Below are positions 36,019-44,391 of a stretch of 64,000 nucleotides of DNA, in pieces. Source of the DNA: Nocardioides sp. Root682 (GTDB taxonomy: Bacteria; Actinomycetota; Actinomycetes; Propionibacteriales; Nocardioidaceae). The stretch lies in the NCBI RefSeq assembly GCF_001427795.1, contig NZ_LMHJ01000001.1, forward strand, positions 853,773 through 917,772, given 5' to 3'. A model generated the notes under the pieces. That model made no database searches and was not told the origin of the DNA. It was given only the letters and a program-made list of their open reading frames with translations. Made by a program: the position numbers and the translations under genes. Position 1 is the first letter of the stretch, and each line of letters starts with the position of its first letter.

Positions 36019-38466
36019 TCAGCCGCGGAGGCGGGTCATCGTCGGGTCGAACAGCGGCTCCGCCGTGACGACGGCCGGAATCCGCTTGTCGAAGTAGCCG
36101 ATCTCGACCTCGGTGCCGACCTCGGCGACCTCGAGGGGCAGCCACGCGTAGGCGATGCCCTTCTCGATCGTGTAGCCGTACGCCGCGCTGGTGACGTAGC
36201 CGACCGGCTGGCCGCCGGCGAACACCGGCTCCTTGCCGAGCACGACGTCGACGGTGCTGTCGATGGTGAGGCAGGCGAGGGTCTTCGTCTGGTGCTCCTT
36301 GCGCTGGACCAGCGCGTCGCGGCCGATGAAGTCGCCCTTGTCGAGCTTGACCGCGAAGCCGAGCCCGGCCTCGTACGGGTCGTGCTCGTTGGTCATGTCG
36401 CCACCGAAGGAGCGGTAGCCCTTCTCCAGGCGAAGGCTGTTGAAGGCGCCACGGCCGGCGGCGATGATGCCGTGCTCCTGGCCGGCCTCCCAGAGGGTGT
36501 CCCACAGGCGCTGGCCGAGGTCGGCAGTCGTGTAGATCTCCCAGCCCAGCTCGCCGACGTACGACAGCCGCCAGGCGGTCACCGGAACGTTGCCGATGTT
36601 GAGCGACTTGGCGCGGAAGTACTTCAGTCCGTCGTTGCTCATGTCGGCGTCGGCGATCGCGGCCAGCACCTCGCGGGCCTTCGGGCCCCACAGGCCGATG
36701 CAGCACGTACCGGGCGTGATGTCGGTGACCTGGACGGTGCCGTCCTCCGGGAGGTGGCGCTCGAACCAGTCGATGTCGAGGGCCCCGTTGGCGCCGACCT
36801 GGTAGTGGTGCCTGCCCAGCCGGGCGACGGTGATGTCGCTGCGGATACCGCCGTCGACGTCGAGGAGGAGCGTGTAGACGACCGCGCCGACCGTCTTGTC
36901 GATGTCGTTGGTGCAGAGCTTCTGGAGGAACTCGACCACTCCGGGTCCGGTGACGTTGATCCGCTTGAGCGCGGTCATGTCGTACATCGCGACGCCCTCG
37001 CGGGTCGCCTTCGCCTCGGCGCCGACGATCGGGTCCCAGTACTTCGCGGCCCAGTCGTTGGGGGTGGGCACCTCGTAGCGCTCGAGCAGGCCGGCGTTGG
37101 CGCCGTACCAGTGCGGGCGCTCCCAGCCGTTGGCCGGCAGGAAGAACGCGTCGAGCTCGGTCTCGCGAGCGAAGAACGGCGAGAGGCGCACGTTGCGCGG
37201 TGAGTCCATCGGCTGCAGCGGGTGCAGGATGTCGTAGACCTCGCGGAAGTTCTGGCAGTCGCGCTCGAGGACGTAGTCCGGCACGACCTGGTAGTCCTCG
37301 AAGCGGTTGACGTCGCACTCGTGGATGTCGAAGCTCTCGCAGTGGCCGTTGGCCAGCCACTCGGCCACCGCGCGGCCGACTCCTGCGGAGTGGGTGACCC
37401 ACACGGCCTCGGCCACCCAGAAGCCGGCCACCTTGCGGGACTCGCCGAGCAGCGGCATGCCGTCGGTGGTGAAGGAGAAGAGGCCGTTGATGCCCTCCTC
37501 GATCTTCGTGTCCGTCGTGGCGGGCAGCAGCACCTGCGTCTCGGCCCAGGCGGGCTCGAAGTCCTCCGGGGTGAAGTCGAGGACGGACGGCATCTTGCCG
37601 ACCTGAACGGCCTCGTCGATCGAGCGGATCGCGGTGGCCTCGATCGGCATCGGCTCGTGGTGGTAGTAGCCGATGCTCAGGCCGTCGAAGTTGTCGCGGT
37701 AGTAGAGGCCGTGCTCCTGGTGGCGCAGGATCGGGCGGACGGCTTCCTCGGTCTGGCCCGCGACCTCCGGGATCGGGGTGGTCCAGGCCAGCTGGTGCGC
37801 CAGCGGGGTGAGCGGCAGGTCGAGACCGACCAGTGCCGCGACCTTGGGACCCCAGATGCCGGCACAGGAGACGACCACGTCGGCCGGGAGCTCACCGTGG
37901 TCGGTCACGACCCCGACCACCCGGTCGTCCTCGACGCGGATGTCGGTGACCTCGTGGCGGGCGAGGAACTTCACGCCACGGCTCTTCGCGCGCTCGATCT
38001 GCGCCTCGACGGCCCACAGCGCCTTGGCCAGGCCGTCGGTCGGGCACCACAGTCCACCGAGGACCAGGTCACGGTCGACGAGCGGGTGCAGCTCCACGCA
38101 GCGGTCGGCGTCGACGATCTCGGCCTCGACGCCCCAGGAGGTCAGCCACCCGAGCCGGCGGTGCAGCTCGGCGAGGCGCTCGGGCGTGGTCGCGACCTCG
38201 AGCCCGCCGACCTGCAGGAAGCAGGACTGACCTTCGTGCTCGAGCGAGACGAACTTCTCCACGGTGTAGGTGGCGAGCTCGGTGAGGACCTTCGACCCGC
38301 TGGCCTGGAACACCAGGCCGGGGGCGTGCGACGTCGAGCCACCGGTGGCGGGGAGATCGCCCTGGTCGACCACGACGATGTCGCTCCACCCCAACGCCGA
38401 GAGCTCGTCGGCGAGCGCCGCTCCCACGACTCCGGCTCCGATGATGATGGTTCGACGTCCGACCAC
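36019..38466 (-). CDS. dmg: Dimethylglycine oxidase (FAD, THF-dependent)
   Basis: About 815 residues, close to the 830 of the Arthrobacter globiformis enzyme, which it resembles throughout. The FAD fold TIIIGAGVVGAALADEL is at the N-terminus. GSTSHAPGLVFQ contains H47, in the position of the His that carries covalent FAD in the dimethylglycine/sarcosine dehydrogenase family. The C-terminal half is GcvT-like (VTGPGVVEFLQKL, CCIGLWGPKAREV, LSYVGELGWEIYTT). It oxidises dimethylglycine to sarcosine and H2O2 and forms methylene-THF. GTG 38466 has AGGAGG seven bases upstream. It is the first gene of the operon running to sdaA. Confidence 0.94.
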   Translation of the reverse strand: MVGRRTIIIGAGVVGAALADELSALGWSDIVVVDQGDLPATGGSTSHAPGLVFQASGSKVLTELATYTVEKFVSLEHEGQSCFLQVGGLEVATTPERLAELHRRLGWLTSWGVEAEIVDADRCVELHPLVDRDLVLGGLWCPTDGLAKALWAVEAQIERAKSRGVKFLARHEVTDIRVEDDRVVGVVTDHGELPADVVVSCAGIWGPKVAALVGLDLPLTPLAHQLAWTTPIPEVAGQTEEAVRPILRHQEHGLYYRDNFDGLSIGYYHHEPMPIEATAIRSIDEAVQVGKMPSVLDFTPEDFEPAWAETQVLLPATTDTKIEEGINGLFSFTTDGMPLLGESRKVAGFWVAEAVWVTHSAGVGRAVAEWLANGHCESFDIHECDVNRFEDYQVVPDYVLERDCQNFREVYDILHPLQPMDSPRNVRLSPFFARETELDAFFLPANGWERPHWYGANAGLLERYEVPTPNDWAAKYWDPIVGAEAKATREGVAMYDMTALKRINVTGPGVVEFLQKLCTNDIDKTVGAVVYTLLLDVDGGIRSDITVARLGRHHYQVGANGALDIDWFERHLPEDGTVQVTDITPGTCCIGLWGPKAREVLAAIADADMSNDGLKYFRAKSLNIGNVPVTAWRLSYVGELGWEIYTTADLGQRLWDTLWEAGQEHGIIAAGRGAFNSLRLEKGYRSFGGDMTNEHDPYEAGLGFAVKLDKGDFIGRDALVQRKEHQTKTLACLTIDSTVDVVLGKEPVFAGGQPVGYVTSAAYGYTIEKGIAYAWLPLEVAEVGTEVEIGYFDKRIPAVVTAEPLFDPTMTRLRG

Positions 38467-38477
38467 GAGCTGGCCTC

Positions 38478-38510
38478 CTGTTGCGTATCTTGCATTGCAT
38501 TGCGTTAGAA
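38478..38510. promoter_or_regulatory. Operator-like repeat in the dmg/pabA divergent promoter
   Basis: CTGTTGCGTATC (38478-38489) is an exact copy of the 12-mer before purU at 14232. It runs into TTGCATTGCATTGCG, a small TTGCA repeat. It lies beside the dmg ribosome site and in the region serving the rightward pabA gene, consistent with control by the regulator that acts at purU. Confidence 0.5.
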
Positions 38511-38636
38511 GGAACAATGCCGTGTGATGTAGACGACGTCAAGAGGGGTCGCAGGACGAATCCCGGGGAAGTTCCCGGGGCCGCTCAGAGAGGCCGCCGA
38601 TGCCGGCGCCGCCGCCGATCCAGAAGGGCACGGGCG

Positions 38637-39260
38637 ATGAACCAGCTCCACGCACAGCGGCCAGCGGCACCTCCACGGGTGGTCCTCGTGGACCACGACG
38701 ACTCGTACACCTGGAACCTGGCGCACCTCATCGCCCTCGTGACCGGGCAGCTCCCCGAGGTGGTCCACCACCGCACCGGGACGGTCGACCACGCCCTGGC
38801 CTTCGACCACATCGTGCTGTCAGCAGGACCCGGTCACCCCGCGGCACGTGCAGACTTCGGCATCGGCCGCGACATCCTCCGGGCCGCCCGCGTGCCCGTG
38901 CTCGGCATCTGCCTCGGCATGCAGGGCCTGGCCACCACCTGGGGTGGACGCGTCGAGCGCAACCGACCTGCGCACGGCCGGGTCAGTGCCATCGACCACG
39001 ATGCGACCGGCATTTTCGCCGGCCTGCCGCCCTCGTTCCCGGCGGTGCGCTACCACTCGCTGGCGGTCACGGAGCTCGGAGCGGACCTGCGCGCGACCGC
39101 TACCTGCGTCGACCCGGACGGGACCGTCGTCACCATGGGCATCAGCCACCGCGACCGCCAGCTCCACGGCGTCCAGTTCCACCCGGAGTCCGTCCTGAGC
39201 AGCTTCGGCGAACAGCTGATGAGGAACTTCCTCTCGATCGGGCCCGGGGGTGCACGGTGA
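38637..39260 (+). CDS. pabA: Aminodeoxychorismate synthase, glutamine amidotransferase component
   Basis: About 207 residues. Class I amidotransferase triad: C92 in GICLGMQG, H182 and E184 in VQFHPES. The N-terminal VLVDHDDSYTWNL is the PabA/TrpG opening. It supplies ammonia to the partner at 39257, with which it overlaps by GTGA. The product, aminodeoxychorismate, leads to p-aminobenzoate for folate. TrpG is a possible alternative, but the adjoining pabB-type gene and the folate genes favour PabA. It is divergent from the dimethylglycine oxidase operon. ATG 38637 has AAGGGCACGG upstream. Confidence 0.88.
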   Translation: MNQLHAQRPAAPPRVVLVDHDDSYTWNLAHLIALVTGQLPEVVHHRTGTVDHALAFDHIVLSAGPGHPAARADFGIGRDILRAARVPVLGICLGMQGLATTWGGRVERNRPAHGRVSAIDHDATGIFAGLPPSFPAVRYHSLAVTELGADLRATATCVDPDGTVVTMGISHRDRQLHGVQFHPESVLSSFGEQLMRNFLSIGPGGAR

Positions 39261-40546
39261 CGAGCACGACCTCCACGCGGACACCGACCGACCCCGGCCC
39301 CGCCGAGCTCTTCCCCGCGATCGCGGCCGAGCACGACCGCTGCTTCTGGCTGGACGGCAACGCCTCCCGGAGCTGGTCGGGCCGGCGCACCGTCATGGGC
39401 TGGCTGACCGAGGACGACCCGTCGCTGTCGTACTGCGCCTCCCGACGCGAGGTGACGCGCCATGTCTCGGGCACGTCCACGATCGTGGGCGACGACATCT
39501 TCGAGGTGCTCGAGTCGGAGATCGCCGACGATCCCGACGACGTCCTGTGGGTGGGCTACTTCGGCTACGCGAGCCGGCCCGACCTGCCTGCCAGCACCGA
39601 CACCACCGGCAGCGCGATGCCGGACGCCGTGTGGATGCGGGCCCGCCACACCCACGTGGTCGTGCACGACGACGCCAGCGACCAGGACAGCGCAGGGCGA
39701 GCAGCAGCGCCCCCGAAGTCTCCCCCGCCGCCGGCCGAGTACCTCGCGGCCTTCGAGACCGTGAGCCAGCACCTCCACGCCGGCAACACCTACGAGGCGA
39801 ACCTCACCCATCGCCTCCAGGTGGCGGCGACCATCGCGCCCATCGCCGCCTACCTCCGGCTGCGGCAGGTCAACCCGGCGCCGTACGCAGGATTCCTGCA
39901 GCACCGGGGCCAGTGGCTGCTGAGCTCCTCACCCGAGCGGTACGCGACGATCGGCGCCGACCGGATGATCGAGACCCGGCCCATCAAGGGCACGACACCA
40001 CGTGGCGCCACGCCCGCACTGGACGCGGAGTCCCGGCGGCGCCTCGCCGAGGACCCGAAGTTCCGGGCCGAGAACCTGATGATCGTCGACCTGCTCCGCA
40101 ACGACATCGGCTCGGTCAGCAAGAGGGGTACCGTCGAGGTACCGGAGTTGATGCACGTGGAGTCCTACCCGTCGGTCCATCAGCTGGTGTCCGCCGTAAG
40201 GGGCGAGCTGCGCGACGACGTCAGCTCCGTGGCTGCCCTGCGAGCCCTGTTTCCACCCGGCTCGATGACCGGGGCACCCAAACGCCGGACGATGGAGGTG
40301 ATCGAGGAGGCAGAGACCAGTGCGCGTGGCGTGTACGCGGGAGCCTTCGGCTGGATCGATCCGTCCGGGCCCGCCGACCTGGCCGTGGTGATCCGGAGCC
40401 TCACGACGACCGGCGACGGCACCTGGACCCTCGGGACGGGCGGCGGGATCACCGTGGACTCGGAACCGGGCGAGGAGTACGCCGAAGCCAACTGGAAGGC
40501 CGCCCGCCTGATCGCGGCGCTGCAGGCCACCGACCTTCCCTGTTAA
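39257..40546 (+). CDS. pabB: Aminodeoxychorismate synthase, chorismate-binding component
   Basis: About 429 residues of the chorismate-utilising family. Conserved segments in order are SSPERYATI, ETRPIKGTTPRG (the PIKGT of PabB), NLMIVDLLRNDIG, VHQLVSAVRGEL, PPGSMTGAPKRR and GAFGWID, with the closing GTGGGITVDSEPGEEYAE. The PIKGT motif distinguishes PabB from anthranilate synthase TrpE, which has PIAGT. GTG 39257 overlaps the pabA stop. The long frame upstream of it is a shadow of pabA. No pabC lyase is seen in the window. Confidence 0.9.
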   Translation: MTSTTSTRTPTDPGPAELFPAIAAEHDRCFWLDGNASRSWSGRRTVMGWLTEDDPSLSYCASRREVTRHVSGTSTIVGDDIFEVLESEIADDPDDVLWVGYFGYASRPDLPASTDTTGSAMPDAVWMRARHTHVVVHDDASDQDSAGRAAAPPKSPPPPAEYLAAFETVSQHLHAGNTYEANLTHRLQVAATIAPIAAYLRLRQVNPAPYAGFLQHRGQWLLSSSPERYATIGADRMIETRPIKGTTPRGATPALDAESRRRLAEDPKFRAENLMIVDLLRNDIGSVSKRGTVEVPELMHVESYPSVHQLVSAVRGELRDDVSSVAALRALFPPGSMTGAPKRRTMEVIEEAETSARGVYAGAFGWIDPSGPADLAVVIRSLTTTGDGTWTLGTGGGITVDSEPGEEYAEANWKAARLIAALQATDLPC

Positions 40547-40553
40547 ATCCTTG

Positions 40554-40587
40554 TTGCTCTCTGTGCAAAGTGTTGCACATCACAGAA
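40554..40587. promoter_or_regulatory. Operator-like palindromes upstream of the BCCT gene
   Basis: TTGCTCTCTGTGCAA (40554-40568) and TTGCACATCACAGAA (40573-40587) resemble the betB palindrome. Between them GTGCAA-AGTG-TTGCAC (40563-40578) forms a perfect 6-bp-arm inverted repeat. They fill the 107-bp gap between pabB and the transporter. Confidence 0.45.
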
Positions 40588-40653
40588 CAGCGTGCTTTCA
40601 TCGTCCTGTCCGGGCGGGGGTCAACCAGGAACAACTCGAGAGGCCCCGAATCC

Positions 40654-42540
40654 ATGTTCAAGCTGCGAAATGGAGGAGGCACCGACAACGGTGCCTCGAC
40701 GCAAATGGCAGAGAAACCGACACTCCCACCAGCACCCGACGACGGGTCTCCGGCAAGCGCGGCAGGCTCGCACCCGGCACTGGACCAGTGCCTCGGCGAG
40801 GGCATCGAAGCCCACCAGGGCGGCCTCGACAAGGTGGTCTTCGGCGTGACCGCCGCGATCGCCGTCGGCTTCCTGGTCTGGGGCTTCGTGAGCACCGAGT
40901 CCATGGCCAGGCTCTCCGGCGACTCACTGTCGTGGATCATGACCAACACGGGCTGGTTGTTCGTGACCACGTCATCGACCTTCGTCGGCTTCGTGCTCTG
41001 GCTCGCCCTCGGCAAGTTCGGGAACATCCCCCTGGGCCGCGACGACGAGGCGCCCGAGTTCCGCACCGTCTCCTGGATCGCAATGATGTTCAGCGCGGGC
41101 ATGGGCATCGGCCTGATGTTCTACGGCGTCAGCGAGCCGATCAGCCACTTCGTGACCCCTCCCCCGGGCACCGGTGAAGCCGGCAACCCGGAGGCCATCC
41201 AGAACGCGATGGCGACCACGCTGTTCCACTGGACAGTGCACCCGTGGGCGATCTACGCGGTGGTCGGCCTCGCGATTGCGTACGGCGTGTTCCGCAAGGG
41301 CCGCAGCTTCCTGATCAGCTCGGCGTTCGCACCGCTGCTCGGCCGGCACGCGAGCGGCCCCGGCGGCAAGGTCATCGACATGCTCGCGATCTTCGCGACC
41401 CTGTTCGGGTCCGCTGCATCACTGGGCCTCGGCGCACTCCAGATCCGCAGCGGCTTCGAGATCGTCGGCGGCATCGGCAAGACCGGGAACGCGCTCCTCG
41501 TCGCCATCATCGCGGTCCTCACGGCGGCCTTCGTCCTGTCCGCGGTCTCGGGCGTCTCGAAGGGGATCCAGTGGCTCTCCAACATCAACATGGTGCTCGC
41601 CGTCGGCCTCGCGCTCTTCGTGTTCGTGGTCGGCCCGACCGTCTTCATCCTCAACCTGATCCCGACGCAGATCGGCACCTACTTCCAGAGCGTGGCGATG
41701 ATGTCGTCGCGCACCTCGGCTGAAGGTCCGGACACCGCCGCATGGCTGGCGGGATGGACCGTCTTCTACTGGGCCTGGTGGCTCTCCTGGACGCCGTTCG
41801 TGGGCATGTTCATCGCTCGCATCTCGCGCGGTCGCACCATCCGCCAGTTCGTCACCGGCGTCCTGCTGGTGCCGAGCCTGGTCAGCATGGTCTGGTTCGC
41901 CATCTTCGGCGGCGCAGCGATCGACCTGCAGCAGAAGGGCACCGACATCGCCGGCGCCGGTGGCGTCGAGACGCAGCTGTTCACCACCCTGGACGCCTTC
42001 CCGCTCAGCACCATCGCGAGCGTCGTCGTCATGATCCTGGTCGCGATCTTCTTCGTGTCCGGCGCTGATGCCGCCTCGATCGTGATGGGCACCCTGTCCG
42101 AGCGGGGCACGATCTCGCCGAGCAGGCCGACCGTGATCTTCTGGGGCGTCGCGACTGGTGCCGTGGCCGCCGTCATGCTCCTGGTCGGTGGGGCGGACGC
42201 GCTGAGCGGCCTCCAGACCATCACCATCATCGCGGCGCTACCTTTCGTCCTGGTGATGATCGCGCTGTGCGTGTCCCTGGTGAAGGACCTGCGCAACGAC
42301 CCGATGATCGTGCGGGCCAAGGTTGCGTCCAAGGCCATGGAGCAGGCCGTCGTCCACGGCGTCTCCTCGCACGGCGACAACTTCGTGATCCGGGTCAGCA
42401 AGGACCCGACGGTCGAGTCGGAGGTGATCGCCGACGCGGCGCTCGCCGCCGAGACCGCCCTGTCACAGAACGGCAAGCCGTCATCGAACGGCGTGGTCCA
42501 CGCCGTCGAGACACCGACTGCTGGCGTGACGAAGCCCTGA
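40654..42540 (+). CDS. BCCT-family glycine betaine transporter
   Basis: About 628 residues with twelve predicted membrane helices and polar tails at both ends. The unwound-helix motif GMGIG lies at 149-153 (in SAGMGIGLMFYGVSEP), the betaine form found in BetP; choline carriers have an acidic residue at the last position. The Trp-rich substrate box WAWWLSWTPFVG is at 373-384. Sodium-coupled uptake of betaine is therefore the best prediction. ATG 40654 is preceded by GAGAGG. It follows pabB and ends at a strong terminator. The long C-terminal tail could be an osmosensing domain, as in BetP. Confidence 0.93.
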   Translation: MFKLRNGGGTDNGASTQMAEKPTLPPAPDDGSPASAAGSHPALDQCLGEGIEAHQGGLDKVVFGVTAAIAVGFLVWGFVSTESMARLSGDSLSWIMTNTGWLFVTTSSTFVGFVLWLALGKFGNIPLGRDDEAPEFRTVSWIAMMFSAGMGIGLMFYGVSEPISHFVTPPPGTGEAGNPEAIQNAMATTLFHWTVHPWAIYAVVGLAIAYGVFRKGRSFLISSAFAPLLGRHASGPGGKVIDMLAIFATLFGSAASLGLGALQIRSGFEIVGGIGKTGNALLVAIIAVLTAAFVLSAVSGVSKGIQWLSNINMVLAVGLALFVFVVGPTVFILNLIPTQIGTYFQSVAMMSSRTSAEGPDTAAWLAGWTVFYWAWWLSWTPFVGMFIARISRGRTIRQFVTGVLLVPSLVSMVWFAIFGGAAIDLQQKGTDIAGAGGVETQLFTTLDAFPLSTIASVVVMILVAIFFVSGADAASIVMGTLSERGTISPSRPTVIFWGVATGAVAAVMLLVGGADALSGLQTITIIAALPFVLVMIALCVSLVKDLRNDPMIVRAKVASKAMEQAVVHGVSSHGDNFVIRVSKDPTVESEVIADAALAAETALSQNGKPSSNGVVHAVETPTAGVTKP

Positions 42541-42547
42541 CGACGCG

Positions 42548-42580
42548 AGATCCCCAGGCAGCCGGGCTGCCTGGGGATCT
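42548..42580 (+). terminator. Rho-independent terminator after the BCCT gene
   Basis: A perfect 16-bp stem (AGATCCCCAGGCAGCC with GGCTGCCTGGGGATCT) around a single-base centre, followed by TTTG, starting 8 bp after the stop. The DNA from here to 42778 shows no gene. Confidence 0.85.
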
Positions 42581-42778
42581 TTGCCTCGCGGAAGCGATGT
42601 GTCCGGGCGCTTGCTGGCATGTGAGCATTCATGCGCCGACCAGCCCGGATGCTGGGCACAGCGGTGACGCAAGGCCCGTACTTCTTGTCGGCATGTGACC
42701 CGACGTGGCGACTCCTGCTGCGGTTTTCGGTGCCTGAACGCAACGCGGCTCGAATCTCAGTCCTTGCCCGTGGCTGTC

Positions 42779-43077
42779 TCAGACTGCGTCGCCGAGCGTG
42801 AGCTCTGCCTGGTCAACCAGACCTCGGAGCGACGCCTTCCACGTCGGCAGATCTCTCGAGAGCGTCAGCCAGGTGAGCTCGCGGTTGATCTCGTCGTACT
42901 GATGGATGATGAAGTTGCGGTTCGCGACGGCGAGTGCCCACTCGACGCCATCAGGCGCCAGGACGTCGAGCCGAGACAAGCGGTTGGCAGCTTCACCTAG
43001 CTTCATCATCAGCGAGTCCCCTGCCTCTTGGAGCAGGTCGTCGGCGAGGTAGTCCCTTGGCGGACTTGAGCTCCATC
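42779..43077 (-). pseudogene. hepT: Truncated, frameshifted HepT-type (DUF86) toxin
   Basis: The intact C-terminal part (76 residues from 43009) contains LGEAANRLS and the HepT RNase/AMPylation-target motif RNFIIHQY. Upstream, an ATG overlaps the antitoxin stop (TGATG) as expected for a HepT gene, but that frame (MELKSAKG...) does not connect to the toxin frame. The toxin frame reads RDYLADDLLQEAGD before LMMKLGEA. Only ~27 residues precede LGEA, where HepT proteins usually have about 50. A frameshift plus an internal deletion explains this. The toxin is probably inactive. Confidence 0.65.
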
Positions 43078-43549
43078 AGAGCAGGACCGCTTCTCGACGG
43101 ATGTCGTCATCCAGCCTCGGCTTCAGGCCGCCGTAGTCGACCAGGTCAATCTGTCGACCAACCACCCGCTCGAGTAGTTGCTTGAACTTGATGAATCCGA
43201 ACGACGAGGTCCCCTCCGGTGCCTCGACCAGCAAGTCGATGTCGGAGTCCTGCACTGCCTCCCGGCGTGCCACCGAGCCGAAGACCGCAAGCCTCCCAAA
43301 CCCCTCGACTTCGGCGAGGCGCCGAAGCACTGGCGCGGCCGCGTCGACGAGTCGCTCGGGGTGGACACTCGACAGATCTGAAGCTGCCCTCAACTGCTGA
43401 CTCACGGCAGGCTGACTGATCCCTAGTGCCGCAGCGATCTCTCGCTGGCTCATGCCCGTTGCCACCATCGCCCGAAGGGCGAGGACACGCCGAAGCCGGG
43501 CGACGTCCTCTTCATGCCGCGCGCCCCAGTATTCGGGCAGCAGATCCAT
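43076..43549 (-). CDS. mntA: MntA-type antitoxin: HTH plus minimal nucleotidyltransferase
   Basis: 157 residues. The N-terminal half has a helix-turn-helix (MSQREIAAALGISQPAVSQQLR, residues ~33-54). The C-terminal half is a minimal nucleotidyltransferase with G91-S92 and acidic residues D101, D103 and D105 (GSVARR..DSDIDLLVE). MntA proteins AMPylate and silence the HepT partner encoded directly after. The added DNA-binding domain suggests autoregulation, and a palindrome overlaps its start codon. The partner toxin is damaged, so this is probably a decaying locus. Confidence 0.8.
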   Translation of the reverse strand: MDLLPEYWGARHEEDVARLRRVLALRAMVATGMSQREIAAALGISQPAVSQQLRAASDLSSVHPERLVDAAAPVLRRLAEVEGFGRLAVFGSVARREAVQDSDIDLLVEAPEGTSSFGFIKFKQLLERVVGRQIDLVDYGGLKPRLDDDIRREAVLL

Positions 43550-43562
43550 AAGGCAACCTTAT
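43548..43562. promoter_or_regulatory. Palindrome over the mntA start codon
   Basis: ATAAGG-CAA-CCTTAT, with perfect 6-bp arms, covers the A and T of the mntA start codon. It is a likely autoregulatory operator for the HTH domain of MntA. Binding there would block translation start or a leaderless transcript. Confidence 0.5.
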
Positions 43563-43650
43563 CACTCGTCGATGGCCGACCACGCTGCGTCGTCGTAGTT
43601 GGCGAAGTCGACGCTGACGGCAATGGGACACCGGATCAGGTCTCAAATGC

Positions 43651-43686
43651 CTTCAGGCCCGGAATCCGAGGATTCCGGGCCTGAAG
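43651..43686 (-). terminator. tRNA-type terminator hairpin beside the first tRNA fragment
   Basis: A perfect 17-bp stem (CTTCAGGCCCGGAATCC with GGATTCCGGGCCTGAAG) and a 2-base centre. It lies 4 bp past the 3' end of the tRNA fragment at 43691, in the orientation of a tRNA terminator on the minus strand. A related hairpin accompanies the second fragment. Confidence 0.7.
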
Positions 43687-43690
43687 ATTT

Positions 43691-43726
43691 GTAGCGGGGG
43701 CAGGATTTGAACCTGCGACCTCTGGG
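43691..43726 (-). repeat. 3'-half tRNA-Met fragment, probable attachment site (copy 1)
   Basis: 36 bp identical to 49323-49358. On the minus strand it encodes the end of the anticodon stem, the variable region, a complete T-arm (GCAGG-TTCAAAT-CCTGC) and the acceptor 3' strand. The 5' half of the tRNA is missing and CCA is not encoded. This is the footprint left when an element integrates into the 3' end of a tRNA gene. Confidence 0.8.
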
Positions 43727-43878
43727 CAAATTCGAGGCCATGCCGATCGCTACCGAACGTTGCGGGAAATAGCCGAATCGCTTGTGTTGGAGCGGTGTTC
43801 GTTGTCTCGAACAGTTCCGACTGTAACCGATCGTTGCTCGCTGACGCCGGGTGATTCCGGAGGGTAACCGGAGGGCGA

Positions 43879-44391
43879 TCAAGTCTGCCGGAGCATAACT
43901 CCAGAGCCCGTTGGGGCGACCCTGCGGTGGATGATCCAGACGCCGAGGAGAAGCAGGCCCTCGACGACGTGGACCCAACTGCCGAACGCATCCACGCCCA
44001 GGTGGTGCCTGAGTTGCTCGCCGCCGTAGAGGCCGGCGAACCCCCAGGTCACGTAGTACACGAAACCCAGGGAGGCATAGGCCGCCGCCCAGGTAGGGCG
44101 GAGGACGGCGATGAGACCGATGAGGCCGGTGACGAAGTGACACACTGTGTGGCACAGGTTGACGGTGACGGGGATGAACCCAGCGACCTCGGTGGTGCAG
44201 GCGTTCATGGGGTCGAACGCCATCGACGTGCAGGTCAAGTAAGCCGCCGGACCGTTGCTGGTGAACCAGAGCGCGAGGACGAACACTCCGAACTGAACCG
44301 GCGAGTCCGTCAGGGCCCAGACGTAGCTGGTCATTCGGCTACGGATGCGTTCGAGCACGGGCTTGTCCCTCCTGGTCGAGACGCTTCTCAT
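43879..44391 (-). CDS. Small integral membrane protein, unrecognised
   Basis: About 170 residues with roughly four hydrophobic helices (for example FGVFVLALWFTS, VCHFVTGLIGLIAVL, AYASLGFVYYVTWGFAG, VVEGLLLLGVWII). No catalytic motif is evident. The pattern suggests a DUF4383-like four-helix protein, but I am not certain. ATG 44391 overlaps the stop of the CMD-family gene (ATGA), so it is the last gene of the dehydrogenase/tautomerase operon. Confidence 0.6.
   Translation of the reverse strand: MRSVSTRRDKPVLERIRSRMTSYVWALTDSPVQFGVFVLALWFTSNGPAAYLTCTSMAFDPMNACTTEVAGFIPVTVNLCHTVCHFVTGLIGLIAVLRPTWAAAYASLGFVYYVTWGFAGLYGGEQLRHHLGVDAFGSWVHVVEGLLLLGVWIIHRRVAPTGSGVMLRQT

Noticed and set aside
35969..37402. 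N-terminal extension of the Rieske oxygenase frame
   Set aside because: The extension lies wholly inside the dimethylglycine oxidase gene in another frame. GTG 35968 has a strong ribosome site and gives the normal GbcA N-terminus.
39250..40653. N-terminal extension of the BCCT transporter frame across pabB
   Set aside because: pabB is intact in its own frame, and the transporter has its own start at 40654 with a GAGAGG site and the expected BetP-like length.
43562..43640. Short minus-strand open stretch ending NYDDAAWSAIDE before mntA
   Set aside because: It looks like the tail of a gene but has no start and only ~26 codons before an in-frame stop. It may be a remnant cut at the insertion site; there is too little sequence to call.
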